64,000 bases of DNA from Ensifer aridi (GCF_002078505.1 NZ_LUAV01000022.1:1-64000), one strand, 5' to 3'; positions 10,023 to 19,485 are shown, counted from the first letter of the stretch. The notes: generated by a model not told the origin, from the letters alone. Numbers and translations are program-made.

Positions 10023-11312
10023 TTAACGGTGGTCGGTTTTCAGGCGGCGCTCGAGATGCATCGAGTAGCGCGACATGGAGAAGCAGAAGATGAAGAAAAG
10101 CCCTCCGATGAAGATGAAGAGCTCCCAATAGATCCCCTGCCAATCGGTCGTCGCCCGGATCGAATTGGAAAGCGCGATCGGGTCCAGGAGGCCAATGAAC
10201 ACAACGAGGGTCGTGTCCTTGAAGAGGCCGATGAAGGAATTGACTATCCCGGGGATCGATATCTTGAGCGCTTGCGGCATGATCACGAGCCGCTGCGCCT
10301 TCCAGTAGTCCAGCCCCAGTGCTTCGGCCGCCTCGTACTGGCCCCTCGGCAGGGCTGCCAGACCGCCGCGGATCACCTCGGCCATATAGGCGGTGGCGAA
10401 CAGGGTCACCATGATGATCACCCTCAGGATCAGGTCGAAGTTCGTCCCCGGCGGCAGGAAGTAGTTGAGCAGCAGCGAGGCTGTGAAGAGGAGCGTGATC
10501 AGCGGCACGCCGCGGATGAACTCGATGAACACAACGCTGACGGTTTTCACGAGCGGCATTGTCGAGCGTCGTCCCAGTGCCAGAACGATGCCGAGCGGCA
10601 GCGATAACGAGATCCCGGTGACCCCGATGACGATCGACAGCAGGAAGCCGCCCATCTCGCGCGAGGTGACGGCGGGGAGCGACAGCGGAAGGAGCTGCTC
10701 GAGCACCGTCGTGACCGGGCCGGAGGCCAAGAACCACCAGGCGAGCGCCCCGGCGAATGCCAGCCCGACGGCAACGCCGCTTCCGAGCCGCGTCGTGAGC
10801 CGCAAGACGATTCCGCCGACGGTAAATCCAGCGTAGGCCGAGACGGGAAGCCAGAGCGTCCCGCCCCAGATCAGCCAGTACGCGAGGCCTGGGAACACGG
10901 CGCTGAACCAGAGCAGCCTGCGCGGCACGGGCGGGAAGAGGATAGGCGCCATCGCCACGAGCATCAGGACGAAAGCAAGCACCGGCCGCCAATACTGGGC
11001 CGGCGGATAAAAGCCGAACAGAAGCTGCGTCCAGCGATCACGGATGACCGCAAGGCACGCGCCCTCCGCGCCACCCAGGATCTGGCGGCACTCACTAAGC
11101 GAGTTCGCGCTCCAGACGGAGTTGAAGAGCCATGGCGATAACGACCGCGCGATCCAGACCAGCGCGATCAGCGACGCCACGGTCAGGAGCGCACTAAGCC
11201 AGTTGTTAAACAGCTTCTCCCGCAAAAGCTTCACAATGCCAAAGTGGTTGGTAGGCGGCTCGCGGGCAGGCAGCATCTCGCGGCGGACAAAGGTAAGGTT
11301 TCGGTCGCTCAT
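10023..11312 (-). CDS. aapM: Amino-acid ABC transporter permease (AapM-like)
   Basis: A 429-residue inner-membrane permease with many hydrophobic segments. The cytoplasmic EAA coupling loop is visible as [20 protein letters not shown] in the C-terminal third. The long N-terminal extension with extra membrane segments is typical of rhizobial AapM compared with ordinary HisM-type permeases of about 230 residues. It begins one base after the AapQ stop and is followed closely by AapP. It forms a heterodimeric channel with AapQ. Confidence 0.93.
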   Translation of the reverse strand: MSDRNLTFVRREMLPAREPPTNHFGIVKLLREKLFNNWLSALLTVASLIALVWIARSLSPWLFNSVWSANSLSECRQILGGAEGACLAVIRDRWTQLLFGFYPPAQYWRPVLAFVLMLVAMAPILFPPVPRRLLWFSAVFPGLAYWLIWGGTLWLPVSAYAGFTVGGIVLRLTTRLGSGVAVGLAFAGALAWWFLASGPVTTVLEQLLPLSLPAVTSREMGGFLLSIVIGVTGISLSLPLGIVLALGRRSTMPLVKTVSVVFIEFIRGVPLITLLFTASLLLNYFLPPGTNFDLILRVIIMVTLFATAYMAEVIRGGLAALPRGQYEAAEALGLDYWKAQRLVIMPQALKISIPGIVNSFIGLFKDTTLVVFIGLLDPIALSNSIRATTDWQGIYWELFIFIGGLFFIFCFSMSRYSMHLERRLKTDHR

Positions 11313-11313
11313 A

Positions 11314-12576
11314 TCAACGCTCCTTCAGCCCGACCCGGGCATTGTAGACGTTCATCGACCCGGAGATGGTGAGGCTCAGCGATAGGTAGATCAGCATGAG
11401 CAGCAGCATGCCCTCGAGTTCGCGGCCGGTCTGGTTGATGGTGATCCCGCCGAACGTCGAGCGCAGGTCCATGTAGCCCACCGCCAACCCCAGCGAGGTG
11501 TTCTTGGTGATGTTGAGGTATTGCGAGATCAGCGGCGGCACGATCACCCGGAGCGCCTGCGGCAGGATCACCAGCCGCATCGTCTTCCCCGGCCGAAGGC
11601 CGAGGGCGTGAGCGGCCTCCGACTGGCCTTTGGAGATCGCAAGGATGCCTGCTCGCACATTTTCGGCGATGAAGGCGCCGGTATAGATACCGAGCCCGAG
11701 CCACATGGCGATCAGCGCATTGCGAAGCTGGAGCCCGCCCTGGAAATTAAAGCCGCGCAGTTCGGGATAGCCGAGATGAAAGCCGAGCGCCCAGAGAAGC
11801 AGGAGTGGCGGACCGGAAAGGACGGTGATGGTCTTCCACCAGGTCACCGGTCTGATGCCGGTCTGGCTCTGTACCCGTTCGGCATGCCGCACCAGTGCTC
11901 GATGGACGAGCCAACACAAGATCACGACCACGACGATGGCGACGACGCTCAAGCTTGGCTGAATGATCCCGAGATTGAGCGTCCCGAGGTCGCGGGTAAA
12001 CAGCGGCTCGGGTACGAAGACGCCGCGATTGGTAATGGCCACTGCGCCGAAGATCATGCTGGCCGTGGCATTCTCGCCCTTGAACGCATTCGGCGCGGGC
12101 ACGGCTTCACTCATGATCGCACCGAAGACCAGGATCCAGAGCAGCAGCGGAATATTGCGGAAGACCTCAACATAGACCGTCATCAACCGCGCAACGATCG
12201 GGTTACCGGACAGTCGCAACACGCCCGCAGCGACGCCGATGATCGTGGCCAGAGCACAGGACAGGACCGCGAGGACCACCGTATTCAAAAGCCCGACGAG
12301 CGCTGCGCGGCCGTGCGTCATCTGGGTGTCGTAGTTGATGAGCCGCTGGTTGATGTCGTAGCCGGCGGTGCTCCATAGAAACGAGAAGGAGAAATCCTTG
12401 CCTAGAAGCGCGAGATTGCGGACCGTGTTGTCCACCAGCCAGGCGATCCCCAGCATGAGGCACATCAGAACGAAGATCTGGATCGTGTAGGAGCGGTAGC
12501 GGCTATCGTTGAGCAGCATGCTCAGACGAAAAGCACGGTGCGGCTCGCGGGTGGAAAAAGTGATTGCGTGTGCCAT
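11314..12576 (-). CDS. aapQ: Amino-acid ABC transporter permease (AapQ-like)
   Basis: A 420-residue permease with about eight hydrophobic segments and the EAA loop EAAHALGLRPGKTMRLVILP. I placed the start at 12576 (MAHAITF) because an AGGGA ribosome site lies about eight bases upstream; the frame is open 24 codons further without one. It lies between the binding-protein gene, from which a strong hairpin separates it, and AapM. It is paired with AapM in the general L-amino-acid transporter architecture. Confidence 0.92.
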   Translation of the reverse strand: MAHAITFSTREPHRAFRLSMLLNDSRYRSYTIQIFVLMCLMLGIAWLVDNTVRNLALLGKDFSFSFLWSTAGYDINQRLINYDTQMTHGRAALVGLLNTVVLAVLSCALATIIGVAAGVLRLSGNPIVARLMTVYVEVFRNIPLLLWILVFGAIMSEAVPAPNAFKGENATASMIFGAVAITNRGVFVPEPLFTRDLGTLNLGIIQPSLSVVAIVVVVILCWLVHRALVRHAERVQSQTGIRPVTWWKTITVLSGPPLLLLWALGFHLGYPELRGFNFQGGLQLRNALIAMWLGLGIYTGAFIAENVRAGILAISKGQSEAAHALGLRPGKTMRLVILPQALRVIVPPLISQYLNITKNTSLGLAVGYMDLRSTFGGITINQTGRELEGMLLLMLIYLSLSLTISGSMNVYNARVGLKER

Positions 12577-12664
12577 TGGCGAAATCCCTGCAAGTCCGTC
12601 GCAACAGTCTTCGCCCGCGCGAAATTCGGGCGGAATGAGCGCTGTCATCGCGTTTCGTCAGGAA

Positions 12665-12691
12665 AGGCGCGCGGCCTTAAGCCGCGCGCCT
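12665..12691. other. Strong intercistronic hairpin between aapJ and aapQ
   Basis: Perfect 11-base arms (12665-12675 and 12681-12691) with a five-base CTTAA loop lie just downstream of the binding-protein stop codon. No T-run follows. Such hairpins typically protect the 3' end of binding-protein mRNA so that it is made in excess over the permeases; that role is inferred from position. Confidence 0.7.
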
Positions 12692-12701
12692 CATGGGGTT
12701 C

Positions 12702-13718
12702 TCACCGGAACGGCTGGGAGTACATCAGACCGCCCTTGGTCCAGAGCGCATTGAGCCCGCGCGTGAGACGGATCGGCGTGTCGTCTCCGAGGTTGGCGGC
12801 GAAGATCTCGCCATAGTTTCCGCCGGCCGCGATGGCGCGCCTGGCCCAGTCGGCATCAAGTCCCAGCATTTTGCCGAGATCGCCTTCCTTACCGAGAAGG
12901 CGGTTGATTTCCGGATCGTCCGAGGCATCTGCAAGCTGGTCCACATTGGCCTTGGTCACGCCCAGTTCCTCGGCGGCAAACAGCGCATTCTGCGTCCAGT
13001 GCACGATGTCCGCCCACTGCTCGTCCCCCTGACGGACGATCGGCCCGAGCGGCTCCTTGGAGATGATTTCGGGCAGGATGACGTGGTCCGGCGGGTTCTT
13101 GAAGCTGGCGCGGACGGAGGCGAGATTGGAGCCGTCGCTGGTATAAACGTCGCACGCTCCCGCCTGATACTGACGCTCTCCTTCGGCGCTTGAATCAACC
13201 GGCACCGGCTCGTAGCTCATCTTGTTGATGCGGAAATATTCGGCCAGGTTGAGCTCGGTCGTGGTGCCGGACTGGATGCAGACGGTGGCGCCGTTGAGGT
13301 CCTTGGCGGAGGACACGCCGAGTTCCTTCTTCACCATGAAGGCTTGCCCGTCGTAGAAGTTGGTGCCTGCGAAGGTGAGCTTCAGGTCGGTGTCACGCGA
13401 AAAGGTCCAGGTCGTCGCGCGCGACAGCACGTCGATCTCGCCGGAAGCCAAGGCGGTAAAGCGGGTCTGGCCTGTGGTCGGAACAAACTCGACCTTCATC
13501 GGGTCGCCGAGCACGGCCGCGGCCACTGCCCGGCAGAATGCGACGTCGAAGCCCTGCCAGACGCCCTTGGCATCGGGAGCGGAAAAACCCGCCGTACCGG
13601 AACTGACGCCGCAGTTGAGCTTGCCGCGTGCCTTTACCTCGTCGAGCGTGCCCGCCATTGCCGTGCCGGACAGTAGAGCGACTGCGCTAAGTGTTAGCAG
13701 GAATAGAGATTTCTTCAT
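12702..13718 (-). CDS. aapJ: Periplasmic amino-acid-binding protein (AapJ-like)
   Basis: A 338-residue solute-binding protein with a clear signal peptide (KKSLFLLTLSAVALLSGTAMA, cut near residue 22). The mature part begins with the KLNCGVSSGTAGFSAPD segment characteristic of AapJ, followed by WQGFDVAFCRAVAAAVLGD and TRFTALASGEIDVLSR. It captures amino acids in the periplasm for the AapQMP complex. It is the first gene of the operon aapJQMP-malY. Length and motifs are normal for AapJ. Confidence 0.94.
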   Translation of the reverse strand: MKKSLFLLTLSAVALLSGTAMAGTLDEVKARGKLNCGVSSGTAGFSAPDAKGVWQGFDVAFCRAVAAAVLGDPMKVEFVPTTGQTRFTALASGEIDVLSRATTWTFSRDTDLKLTFAGTNFYDGQAFMVKKELGVSSAKDLNGATVCIQSGTTTELNLAEYFRINKMSYEPVPVDSSAEGERQYQAGACDVYTSDGSNLASVRASFKNPPDHVILPEIISKEPLGPIVRQGDEQWADIVHWTQNALFAAEELGVTKANVDQLADASDDPEINRLLGKEGDLGKMLGLDADWARRAIAAGGNYGEIFAANLGDDTPIRLTRGLNALWTKGGLMYSQPFR

Positions 13719-13777
13719 TTTCGTTCCCCATTGGTTTTGTTACCGAACGTGAATTTGAAGCTGTTTCTGTGTTCTGT

Positions 13778-14306
13778 TCATTCCTCCTGTTTTTGAGTGC
13801 CGCATAGACTGACCGCGGCTATTTCCATGCGCGCTTCCGCATCCTTCCTCAGCTTCATCCCGAAGCCCGGCGCGGTCGGCACCTTCAACCGGCCGTCAAC
13901 CGGCTGAAGGTCTTCCTCGAACAGGTCGCGATTGCACGATTTCAGCGAGAAGGTGTGGCCCGGCGGCCTTGCCCTTGATCTCCCAGAGCGCTGCATCGAG
14001 CGCGCTCATCGCGCCAAAGATCACCGGCCCTCCGCCTTGCGCCCAGAAAGAATGGCGCAGCATGTGCTCCCATAGGGTCTCGGTGTCGTTCGGGTCATTG
14101 CCCAGCACAAAACGCTCGGCAAGCTTGCGTTTCATCGGACCGGCCGCTTCGGATGCCGTGCCAAAAGCCAATGCAGCCTCGCCTAGTCCGGTGATGCCCT
14201 CATCGGTGTGGATGCCCGCGAAGATGGGACGCCAGAGTGCGATACCATTCTGCCCAGAGAGGTCGATTTCCAGGGTCTCGACTTTGGTTATCTTCATTGC
14301 GACCAC
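13778..14306 (-). pseudogene. Collapsed mandelate racemase/muconate-lactonizing enzyme gene
   Basis: The 5' part (start probably 14297, MKITKVETLEIDLSG, with AGGAG eight bases upstream) encodes about 110 residues of an enolase-superfamily N-terminal domain, through ALDAALWEIKGKAAG. Near 13950-13960 the sequence jumps to the typical family C terminus (CNRDLFEEDLQPVDGRLKVP and then TAPGFGMKL), but in another frame. The barrel domain carrying the catalytic lysines and metal ligands, some 230 residues, is missing. An internal deletion has therefore destroyed the gene. It lies between the aap operon and an MFS exporter. Confidence 0.85.
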
Positions 14307-14350
14307 TCCTGCTGGGTTTCATCCGGTTGCTGAGGTTGCGGGGATCGCAG

Positions 14351-15568
14351 TCATCGCGACCCGCGCACATAAGTCCCGCCAAGCGCGAGAAGGGCCAGCA
14401 CGAGGGGAATGAAGGACAGCGCGAGGATGGTGTTCCAGCCGTAGGCCGTCAGCAGCCCCCCGGAAAGAAACGAGCCGAGGGTCATCATTCCGAACACGGC
14501 GAAGTCGTTGAGCGACTGGACGCGCGCCTTCTCCTCGGGACGATGGCATTCGAGCACCAAGGCCGACGCACCAAGGAAACCGAAATTCCAGCCGACACCG
14601 AGCACGATGAGGGTGATCCAGAAATGCGCCACATCCACCCCCGTCAGCCCGACGGCCGCGGAGATGCCCGTCAACACCAGGCCCGTCATGACCACGCGGG
14701 GTGCACCGAAGCGCGTGATCAGGCGCCCGGTGAAGAAGCTCGGGGCATACATGGCAACCACGTGCCACTGAATGGCGAGGTTGGAGGACTCTTGGCTCAG
14801 ACCGCAGAGCTGCATTGCCAAGGGTGCCGCGGTCATTAGGAAGTTCATGAGCAGGTAGGAGACGACCCCGCAGATCACAGCCGTGATGAAGCGTGGCTGC
14901 CGGGCGATAACACCAAGGGGGCGGCCGCCCGCGGCCTCCACCTTAGTCGGCGTCGGAAGCCGAACTCCGATCAAAAGCAGCGCCGAGAGTGCCGCCACTG
15001 CAGCCTGGGCAAGGTAGCTCGCCGCGAACATGTAGGGCATCCAGAGATACATGGTGTGATTGACAAGCTGCGGCCCGATCACGCCGGCCAGAACACCTCC
15101 GGCCATGACGAGAGACAATGCACGTGGGCGCCGTTCAGCCGGAACGCAGTCGGCCGCCGCGAAGCGGAAGGAAAGTACCACTGCGGCGTAGACGCCCCCA
15201 AAGAGCGTCGCGGCGCAATAGAGCCAGAAGGAACCGACCACCACCGCGATCGCCGCCAGAACACCGACGAGCACACCGCAGCTTGTCCCGACCAAAAAAG
15301 CCGTACGACGACCGTAACGTTGCGCGATCGCGCCTGCGGGCAGTGTCGAGAGCGCCATTCCGACGACGAACATCGATATCGGCATTGTGGCGAGTGCCGG
15401 GGTGGGCGCGAGCGTATTGCCGACGATCGCTCCGGTGGAATAGACAACAGCGGAATTCGCGCCGCCGAGCGCCTGCGCAATCGCCAGCCTCGCAAGGTTG
15501 CCGCGCGCGGAGTCATAATGGGCTGAGGCAGCAGGTTCGAGGACATTGCTTGCGGTAATTTCTGACAT
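14351..15568 (-). CDS. MFS transporter
   Basis: A 405-residue major-facilitator protein with about twelve hydrophobic segments and the A-motif-like loop GAIAQRYGRRTAFLVG after the second. It transports an unknown small molecule. It is divergent from an AraC-family regulator at 15732, a layout like E. coli nimT/nimR, where the regulator controls the exporter. Its upstream region contains a 34-base element repeated at 17031 (see that entry). A YcaD/YfmO-like drug exporter is an alternative description. Confidence 0.88.
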   Translation of the reverse strand: MSEITASNVLEPAASAHYDSARGNLARLAIAQALGGANSAVVYSTGAIVGNTLAPTPALATMPISMFVVGMALSTLPAGAIAQRYGRRTAFLVGTSCGVLVGVLAAIAVVVGSFWLYCAATLFGGVYAAVVLSFRFAAADCVPAERRPRALSLVMAGGVLAGVIGPQLVNHTMYLWMPYMFAASYLAQAAVAALSALLLIGVRLPTPTKVEAAGGRPLGVIARQPRFITAVICGVVSYLLMNFLMTAAPLAMQLCGLSQESSNLAIQWHVVAMYAPSFFTGRLITRFGAPRVVMTGLVLTGISAAVGLTGVDVAHFWITLIVLGVGWNFGFLGASALVLECHRPEEKARVQSLNDFAVFGMMTLGSFLSGGLLTAYGWNTILALSFIPLVLALLALGGTYVRGSR

Positions 15569-15655
15569 CCGGCTTCACAAGGCATGAGGACATGGGTCCG
15601 GCGCGAGGGTTCCCACGTCGGTCGAGAGGCGATTGGCATTTGATGTGAAGGTAAG

Positions 15656-15689
15656 TTAGCGGAATTCGATTTGGCTGTATTTCAATGGA
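15656..15689. promoter_or_regulatory. Copy 1 of a 34-base near-repeat in the MFS/AraC divergent promoter
   Basis: The element lies between the divergent MFS and AraC genes. It matches positions 17031-17064 at 27 of 34 bases, including an uninterrupted TGGCTGTAT core. Its place in a divergent control region suggests an AraC operator or promoter element, but binding is inferred only. Confidence 0.45.
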
Positions 15690-15731
15690 CCGACAATCGA
15701 TATAGAATAACTGCCAAATTGGAGCGTTACG

Positions 15732-16562
15732 ATGAACTGGCAGCCAATCACGACCCCATCAGGACTTCGCCCTCCTGAGCCGCTCACGGTGCGGGCGCAA
15801 TCCATCCCGGCGCGACATTACTTCCCGGAGCACTCACATACGTGGCACCAACTGGTCTATGCCATCTCTGGAGTGCTGACGGTCTATACGGAAAAGGAGT
15901 CCTTCGTGATCACGCCGGATCAAGCCGTGTGGCTGCCGACCGGCGTCGTGCATCGGGTCGGTTCGCTTCTCGGCGCGGTTTTTCGCAGCCTCTGGATTGC
16001 GGATGAGGCCGGGGCGAACCTGCCGAAAGTGCCGACGATCTTCATGATGTCGCCATTGCTGCAGGCCTTGATCGTCGAGGCAACGGAACTTGAGGGGCAG
16101 GACGATTGGGATGGCTATGCAGGCCGGGTGACCACCCTCATCCTCGATCAGCTTGTGCGGGTCCAGCCGCTGCCGTCGGCTTTGCCGTGGCCGCGAGGCG
16201 CGCCATTGACGACGCTTTGCGAGGCCCTCTATTTGGACCCGACAGATAACCGGAGTCCGGAGGAATGGGGGCAGGCGCTCAACATCTCGCCTCGGACATT
16301 GGCGCGCCGCTTCAACACGGAGCTGGGCATGAGCCTGCGTTCATGGCGACGGCGTTTGCGGCTCTTTCGGTCTATCGAGCTTCTGGGCGGCGGCCTGGGT
16401 GTGACACAAGTCGCCATGGAGCTTGGCTACGGTTCGACATCCGCTTTTGTGTTTGCCTTCCGCACCGAGATGGGCAGCAGTCCCCAAGCCTATATGCGCA
16501 GGCATGTCACCGAGGGTGCGGGATCGACAACGACGACCGCGGGGCGAAACGTTCCGGCGTAA
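15732..16562 (+). CDS. AraC-family transcriptional regulator
   Basis: A 276-residue regulator with an N-terminal cupin-like sensor domain (PARHYFPEHSHTWHQLVYA) and a C-terminal double helix-turn-helix, with NISPRTLARRFNTELGMSLR as the first and GVTQVAMELGYGSTSAFVFA as the second. It resembles the NimR/YeaM subgroup. It is divergent from the MFS gene, which it probably regulates. The ATG at 15732 has GGAG about ten bases upstream. The effector is unknown. Confidence 0.9.
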   Translation: MNWQPITTPSGLRPPEPLTVRAQSIPARHYFPEHSHTWHQLVYAISGVLTVYTEKESFVITPDQAVWLPTGVVHRVGSLLGAVFRSLWIADEAGANLPKVPTIFMMSPLLQALIVEATELEGQDDWDGYAGRVTTLILDQLVRVQPLPSALPWPRGAPLTTLCEALYLDPTDNRSPEEWGQALNISPRTLARRFNTELGMSLRSWRRRLRLFRSIELLGGGLGVTQVAMELGYGSTSAFVFAFRTEMGSSPQAYMRRHVTEGAGSTTTTAGRNVPA

Positions 16563-16597
16563 GAACGCTCCGCGGCGCGCTACGCCCCCGCCAGCAA

Positions 16598-16823
16598 TCA
16601 TAGGGGCGGATCAAACGCCCGGATTTCCGGCAAGTTGCCATCGAAACGCTCTACCTGAACCGTGCTCAGTTGCCCGGTGCAGCCCTGCGCCAGCGCGGAA
16701 GTGCCAATGTCGCGGGTCAGGACCATTGGGATTGCCGTGAACGCAGAGCGGCTTCTCCTCGTTCGGATCGGCGGGATCATACCAAGCACCGGTTGAAGAC
16801 ACCGCGCCGGACACCGTCCGAAA
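16598..16823 (-). pseudogene. C-terminal fragment of a molybdopterin oxidoreductase (BisC/TorZ-like)
   Basis: Minus-strand reading gives [14 protein letters not shown], then PLCVHGNPN, and after a frameshift [18 protein letters not shown] and [17 protein letters not shown]. This is the C-terminal cofactor-binding tail of biotin sulfoxide/TMAO-type reductases. There is no start and no upstream domain, and at least one frameshift, so it is dead. It abuts a middle fragment of the same kind of gene on the opposite strand, which implies an inversion. Confidence 0.8.
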
Positions 16824-16828
16824 GGGCG

Positions 16829-16960
16829 ATGCCGGCGAGCCATGCGCCGCGGTTCGTTGCAGAGCCGGACGATGCGCCGAGCGGCAAGCTGCAGATTTAT
16901 TCCGAGACGATCGCGAGCTTCGGGGAGGCGGACTGTCCGGGACATCCCACCTGGCTTGGG
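16829..16960 (+). pseudogene. Middle fragment of a molybdopterin oxidoreductase, inverted relative to its neighbour
   Basis: About 44 codons on the plus strand read [19 protein letters not shown] followed by PGHPTWLGP, which matches the central region of BisC/TorZ-like reductases. The next residues do not continue the family. Together with the adjacent minus-strand C-terminal piece it is the wreck of a single gene split by inversion and deletion. Confidence 0.8.
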
Positions 16961-17030
16961 CCGGTCTATATCCCACTGACACCCTATGTCAGCTCGACTT
17001 CGGCGGGCACAGCTTTGCCTCGAAGTAGTA

Positions 17031-17064
17031 TTAGCGCCCGTCGATCTGGCTGTATCTCAACGGA
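17031..17064. promoter_or_regulatory. Copy 2 of the 34-base near-repeat
   Basis: It matches 15656-15689 at 27 of 34 bases. Here it lies in decayed sequence beside the molybdopterin fragments. It may mark a lost promoter controlled by the same AraC regulator, for example that of the broken reductase. Confidence 0.4.
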
Positions 17065-17780
17065 ATGACATTCAGCATCGAATATCCGTCAACTGAGCTT
17101 GCCCATGCCATGGTAACCAGCACCAAGGCATCGGGGCGCTTGCCAGCGGCGACGATCTTTTCATGAATTCCCTTCGCGAAGCGGCGCGAAGATGTTGTGT
17201 AACGCTGGCGGGGCTGCCGGTTTGCTGTCGCCGCCGTTACAAAGCTGGCGTGCAAGGACGTGCGGCTCTTCCTAAATGTGGAAGTCTGCTTTCATCGAGA
17301 CAGCGGTAGCTGGTTTTTTGCGGCTTGAACTTCTGCTGTCCACCCACCCGTGCCTCTGATGGCGACACCTGGAAGGACCGCTTCGGGCCGAACTCGGCCC
17401 TACCAGGCGCCAATTCGAACGTCTTGAAAGTCCGCAATCACGCCGTTCCGGCCGATGATTTCCGGACCAAAGTGTCCAACCCTCTCGCGACGGATGGAAC
17501 CGGAAAGAGCGACCCCTTGCGGACCTCAGCTCGTTCAGCCAGAGCGGCTGTATCCAAGGCGGGATCAGCCATTGCGGTGACGCGCATTTGTGGACCTCGG
17601 GCCCTTTCCTTGGCTTTTCCGCCGCTGCCAGGTGCTCCTCAATGAGGGCAAGGATCCATGCGCGCAACATAGCACAAGCGGTCGCGCTTCGCGTTTCGGA
17701 ACGCCCCGCCGAAGGACGAAGCTCGCGCGGAACATCGCGGCGTCGCAGCGATTTGGTGTACAAACCGGGAGGCAATCGAA
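17065..17780. other. Decayed region without a supportable gene
   Basis: About 700 bases with only arginine-rich or short frames and no ribosome sites in front of plausible starts. I could not recognise any family. It probably belongs to the same rearranged stretch as the molybdopterin fragments. Confidence 0.5.
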
Positions 17781-18356
17781 TTGTCGTCCATTGCACGCGT
17801 TCCTGTTTCGGATAGCACCGTGTCCTCGGACCAGGGGATCAGTGCGGCAGGCCTGAAACGCCGGTCGCTGCCAAGCCGGAGCAGCCCGTTCACGTCGGCC
17901 GTCACCAGCGGCACCATCGCAAGCCTGGTGACGACGGCGGCGCTGGCCCTATTCGCCGGATTGGAGCGACGGAGCATTTTCCAGCCAACCAATGCCACGA
18001 GCCATTGGCTTCATGGCGAGAATGCCGGCCACGTTAGGGTTGCGGACGCGAAGCACACGTTGCTCGGCTACTGCACTCATCATCTGTCGGCGATCTTCTG
18101 GGCTCTGCCCTTCGAAGCATGGCTGGCGGGCGGCCGCTCCAGGAAACCGGCCGTCGTACTGCGGAAGGCGGCGCTGACGGCCGCCGTTGCGTACCTCACC
18201 GACTACCACCTGGTTCCGAAGCGGCTGACACCCGGTTGGGAGACCGTTCTCTCGAAGAGATCGATCGGACTGACCTACGCCGCACTGGCGCTCGGTCTGG
18301 CGGCGGGAGCCCTGGTGTCACGGAAATCGCAACATCCGAGTCATGGCGCCAAATGA
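17781..18356 (+). CDS. Small hypothetical membrane protein
   Basis: A 191-residue protein with a TTG start at 17781, supported by GGGAGG eight bases upstream. Hydrophobic segments lie near residues 40-62, 95-115, 128-142 and 162-180, suggesting a four-helix inner-membrane protein with a histidine-rich turn (GYCTHHLSAIFW). I do not recognise the family. It stands alone in a region of small rhizobial genes. Confidence 0.65.
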   Translation: MSSIARVPVSDSTVSSDQGISAAGLKRRSLPSRSSPFTSAVTSGTIASLVTTAALALFAGLERRSIFQPTNATSHWLHGENAGHVRVADAKHTLLGYCTHHLSAIFWALPFEAWLAGGRSRKPAVVLRKAALTAAVAYLTDYHLVPKRLTPGWETVLSKRSIGLTYAALALGLAAGALVSRKSQHPSHGAK

Positions 18357-18468
18357 ACTTCCTTGCCGGCGCCGACAACAGCGGGCTACCGATCTGTCAA
18401 GACGGCCGTATTAAAACAAGGGCGCAAATATACTGATGTCTTAGAGGAGCAGCTCTAACGGAGACCAG

Positions 18469-18762
18469 TTACCGATACCGGCTCACCATCTTCGCTTCAG
18501 CGCGAGAGCGCGGATTGCCAGCTTCGCTGCATGCAAATGACGCCTCAAGGCATGCCGCCATGAAGCAGTTCCTAGCCGAACTCGCATACTCCGCGTGATG
18601 CAACGCTGCGCGACAGGCGAGGACGGCACGTGCGTGCAGCGGTCCATGGCTCGGCCACTCATTCTCCAGGAAATCAAGGGCGTCATAGGGCCCGCAGAAC
18701 TGGCGTCTCATGCCATTTTGTAGCGTTACCCACAGGGGTCCACGCCAAGGCACTTCCTTCAT
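18469..18762 (-). CDS. DUF982 family protein
   Basis: A 97-residue protein of DUF982, a small family found mainly in Rhizobiales and often on plasmids. The pattern is clear: GPLWVTLQNGMRRQFCGPYD, then ALDFLENEWP, ACRAAL and ACLEASF. The start at 18762 has GAGGAGG about seven bases upstream. Its biochemical function is unknown. Unlike many family members it carries several cysteines. Confidence 0.85.
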   Translation of the reverse strand: MKEVPWRGPLWVTLQNGMRRQFCGPYDALDFLENEWPSHGPLHARAVLACRAALHHAEYASSARNCFMAACLEASFACSEAGNPRSRAEAKMVSRYR

Positions 18763-18857
18763 TTTCGGACCTCCTCAAAGGTCGTACTCAGAACCGCCAA
18801 CCCATCCTGTTCGTTCCCCACACTACAATGATTCTTTGCCCGTGGTCACCCATTCAG

Positions 18858-18898
18858 GCCCGCCTATCGCGCTGCTGTGTCCGAGCGGGCTCTTTTTT
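18858..18898 (+). terminator. Rho-independent terminator on the plus strand with no gene in front
   Basis: Arms GCCCGC (18858-18863) and GCGGGC (18885-18890) are followed by TCTTTTTT. No plus-strand coding region ends here; the neighbours are both on the minus strand. It may end a short unannotated RNA: a TACAAT box at 18824-18829 would start a transcript of about 65 bases, but the matching -35 is poor. Confidence 0.5.
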
Positions 18899-18901
18899 GC
18901 C

Positions 18902-19105
18902 CTAGCGGACTTTGACTCTTTCAAGCAGATCAGCCGGGTTCCTGACGCCTTCCTGGTACAGCGCGATCAGCCTCTTTGCGAGTTCTTCAGCTTCCGGCGC
19001 ATCGGACTTCAGCTTCGTCCTGGCGAGTTCGTTCTCGAACAGACGTTGGAGGAAATTAAGATCATCCGGACGGATGACGCAGTCGGAATCGCGAAAAGGA
19101 TACAT
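18902..19105 (-). CDS. Small hypothetical protein, rhizobial
   Basis: A 67-residue soluble, charged, helical protein beginning MYPFRDSDCVIRPDDLNFLQ. I chose the start at 19105 because GGAGG lies about seven bases upstream; the frame extends further without a ribosome site. The pattern of a short N terminus followed by two helices recurs in uncharacterised rhizobial small proteins, but the function is unknown. Confidence 0.65.
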   Translation of the reverse strand: MYPFRDSDCVIRPDDLNFLQRLFENELARTKLKSDAPEAEELAKRLIALYQEGVRNPADLLERVKVR

Positions 19106-19485
19106 GACGCGGCCTCCATGGTTGGGGCGAAAGCGTAAAGTATCTTCCCGCCAGCGGCGCCCTTGCCCATAGCCGCTGATGGTAGGAAGAATGCGCCTCA
19201 AATGAGGCATTTGGAAGGGGTGCTCACTGGCTGTTTGACCCGGTACAAAGATCGGTTTGGGCAGTTCGCCGTCCGGTCACGGGATGAGGGATGACTGAAC
19301 CGTGCCCGGCGCGCTTCGCGGCCTTTCTGGGCCTTGAACGCACGAGGAGATACGGGGCGTCATCAGAATGAGGTGCCACCAAAAGATATTATGAGCCTGT
19401 GTGTTAGTGCCCGACACTTCGCATTGGCAAGCAGTTAGCCCTTGCCTCACACTCCATCTTGAAGTCGTGATGTTGACGATATATA
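19106..19485. other. Intergenic region, nothing recognised
   Basis: About 380 bases with no plausible gene. The part nearest the DUF433 gene turns AT-rich, consistent with promoter sequence. Confidence 0.45.
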
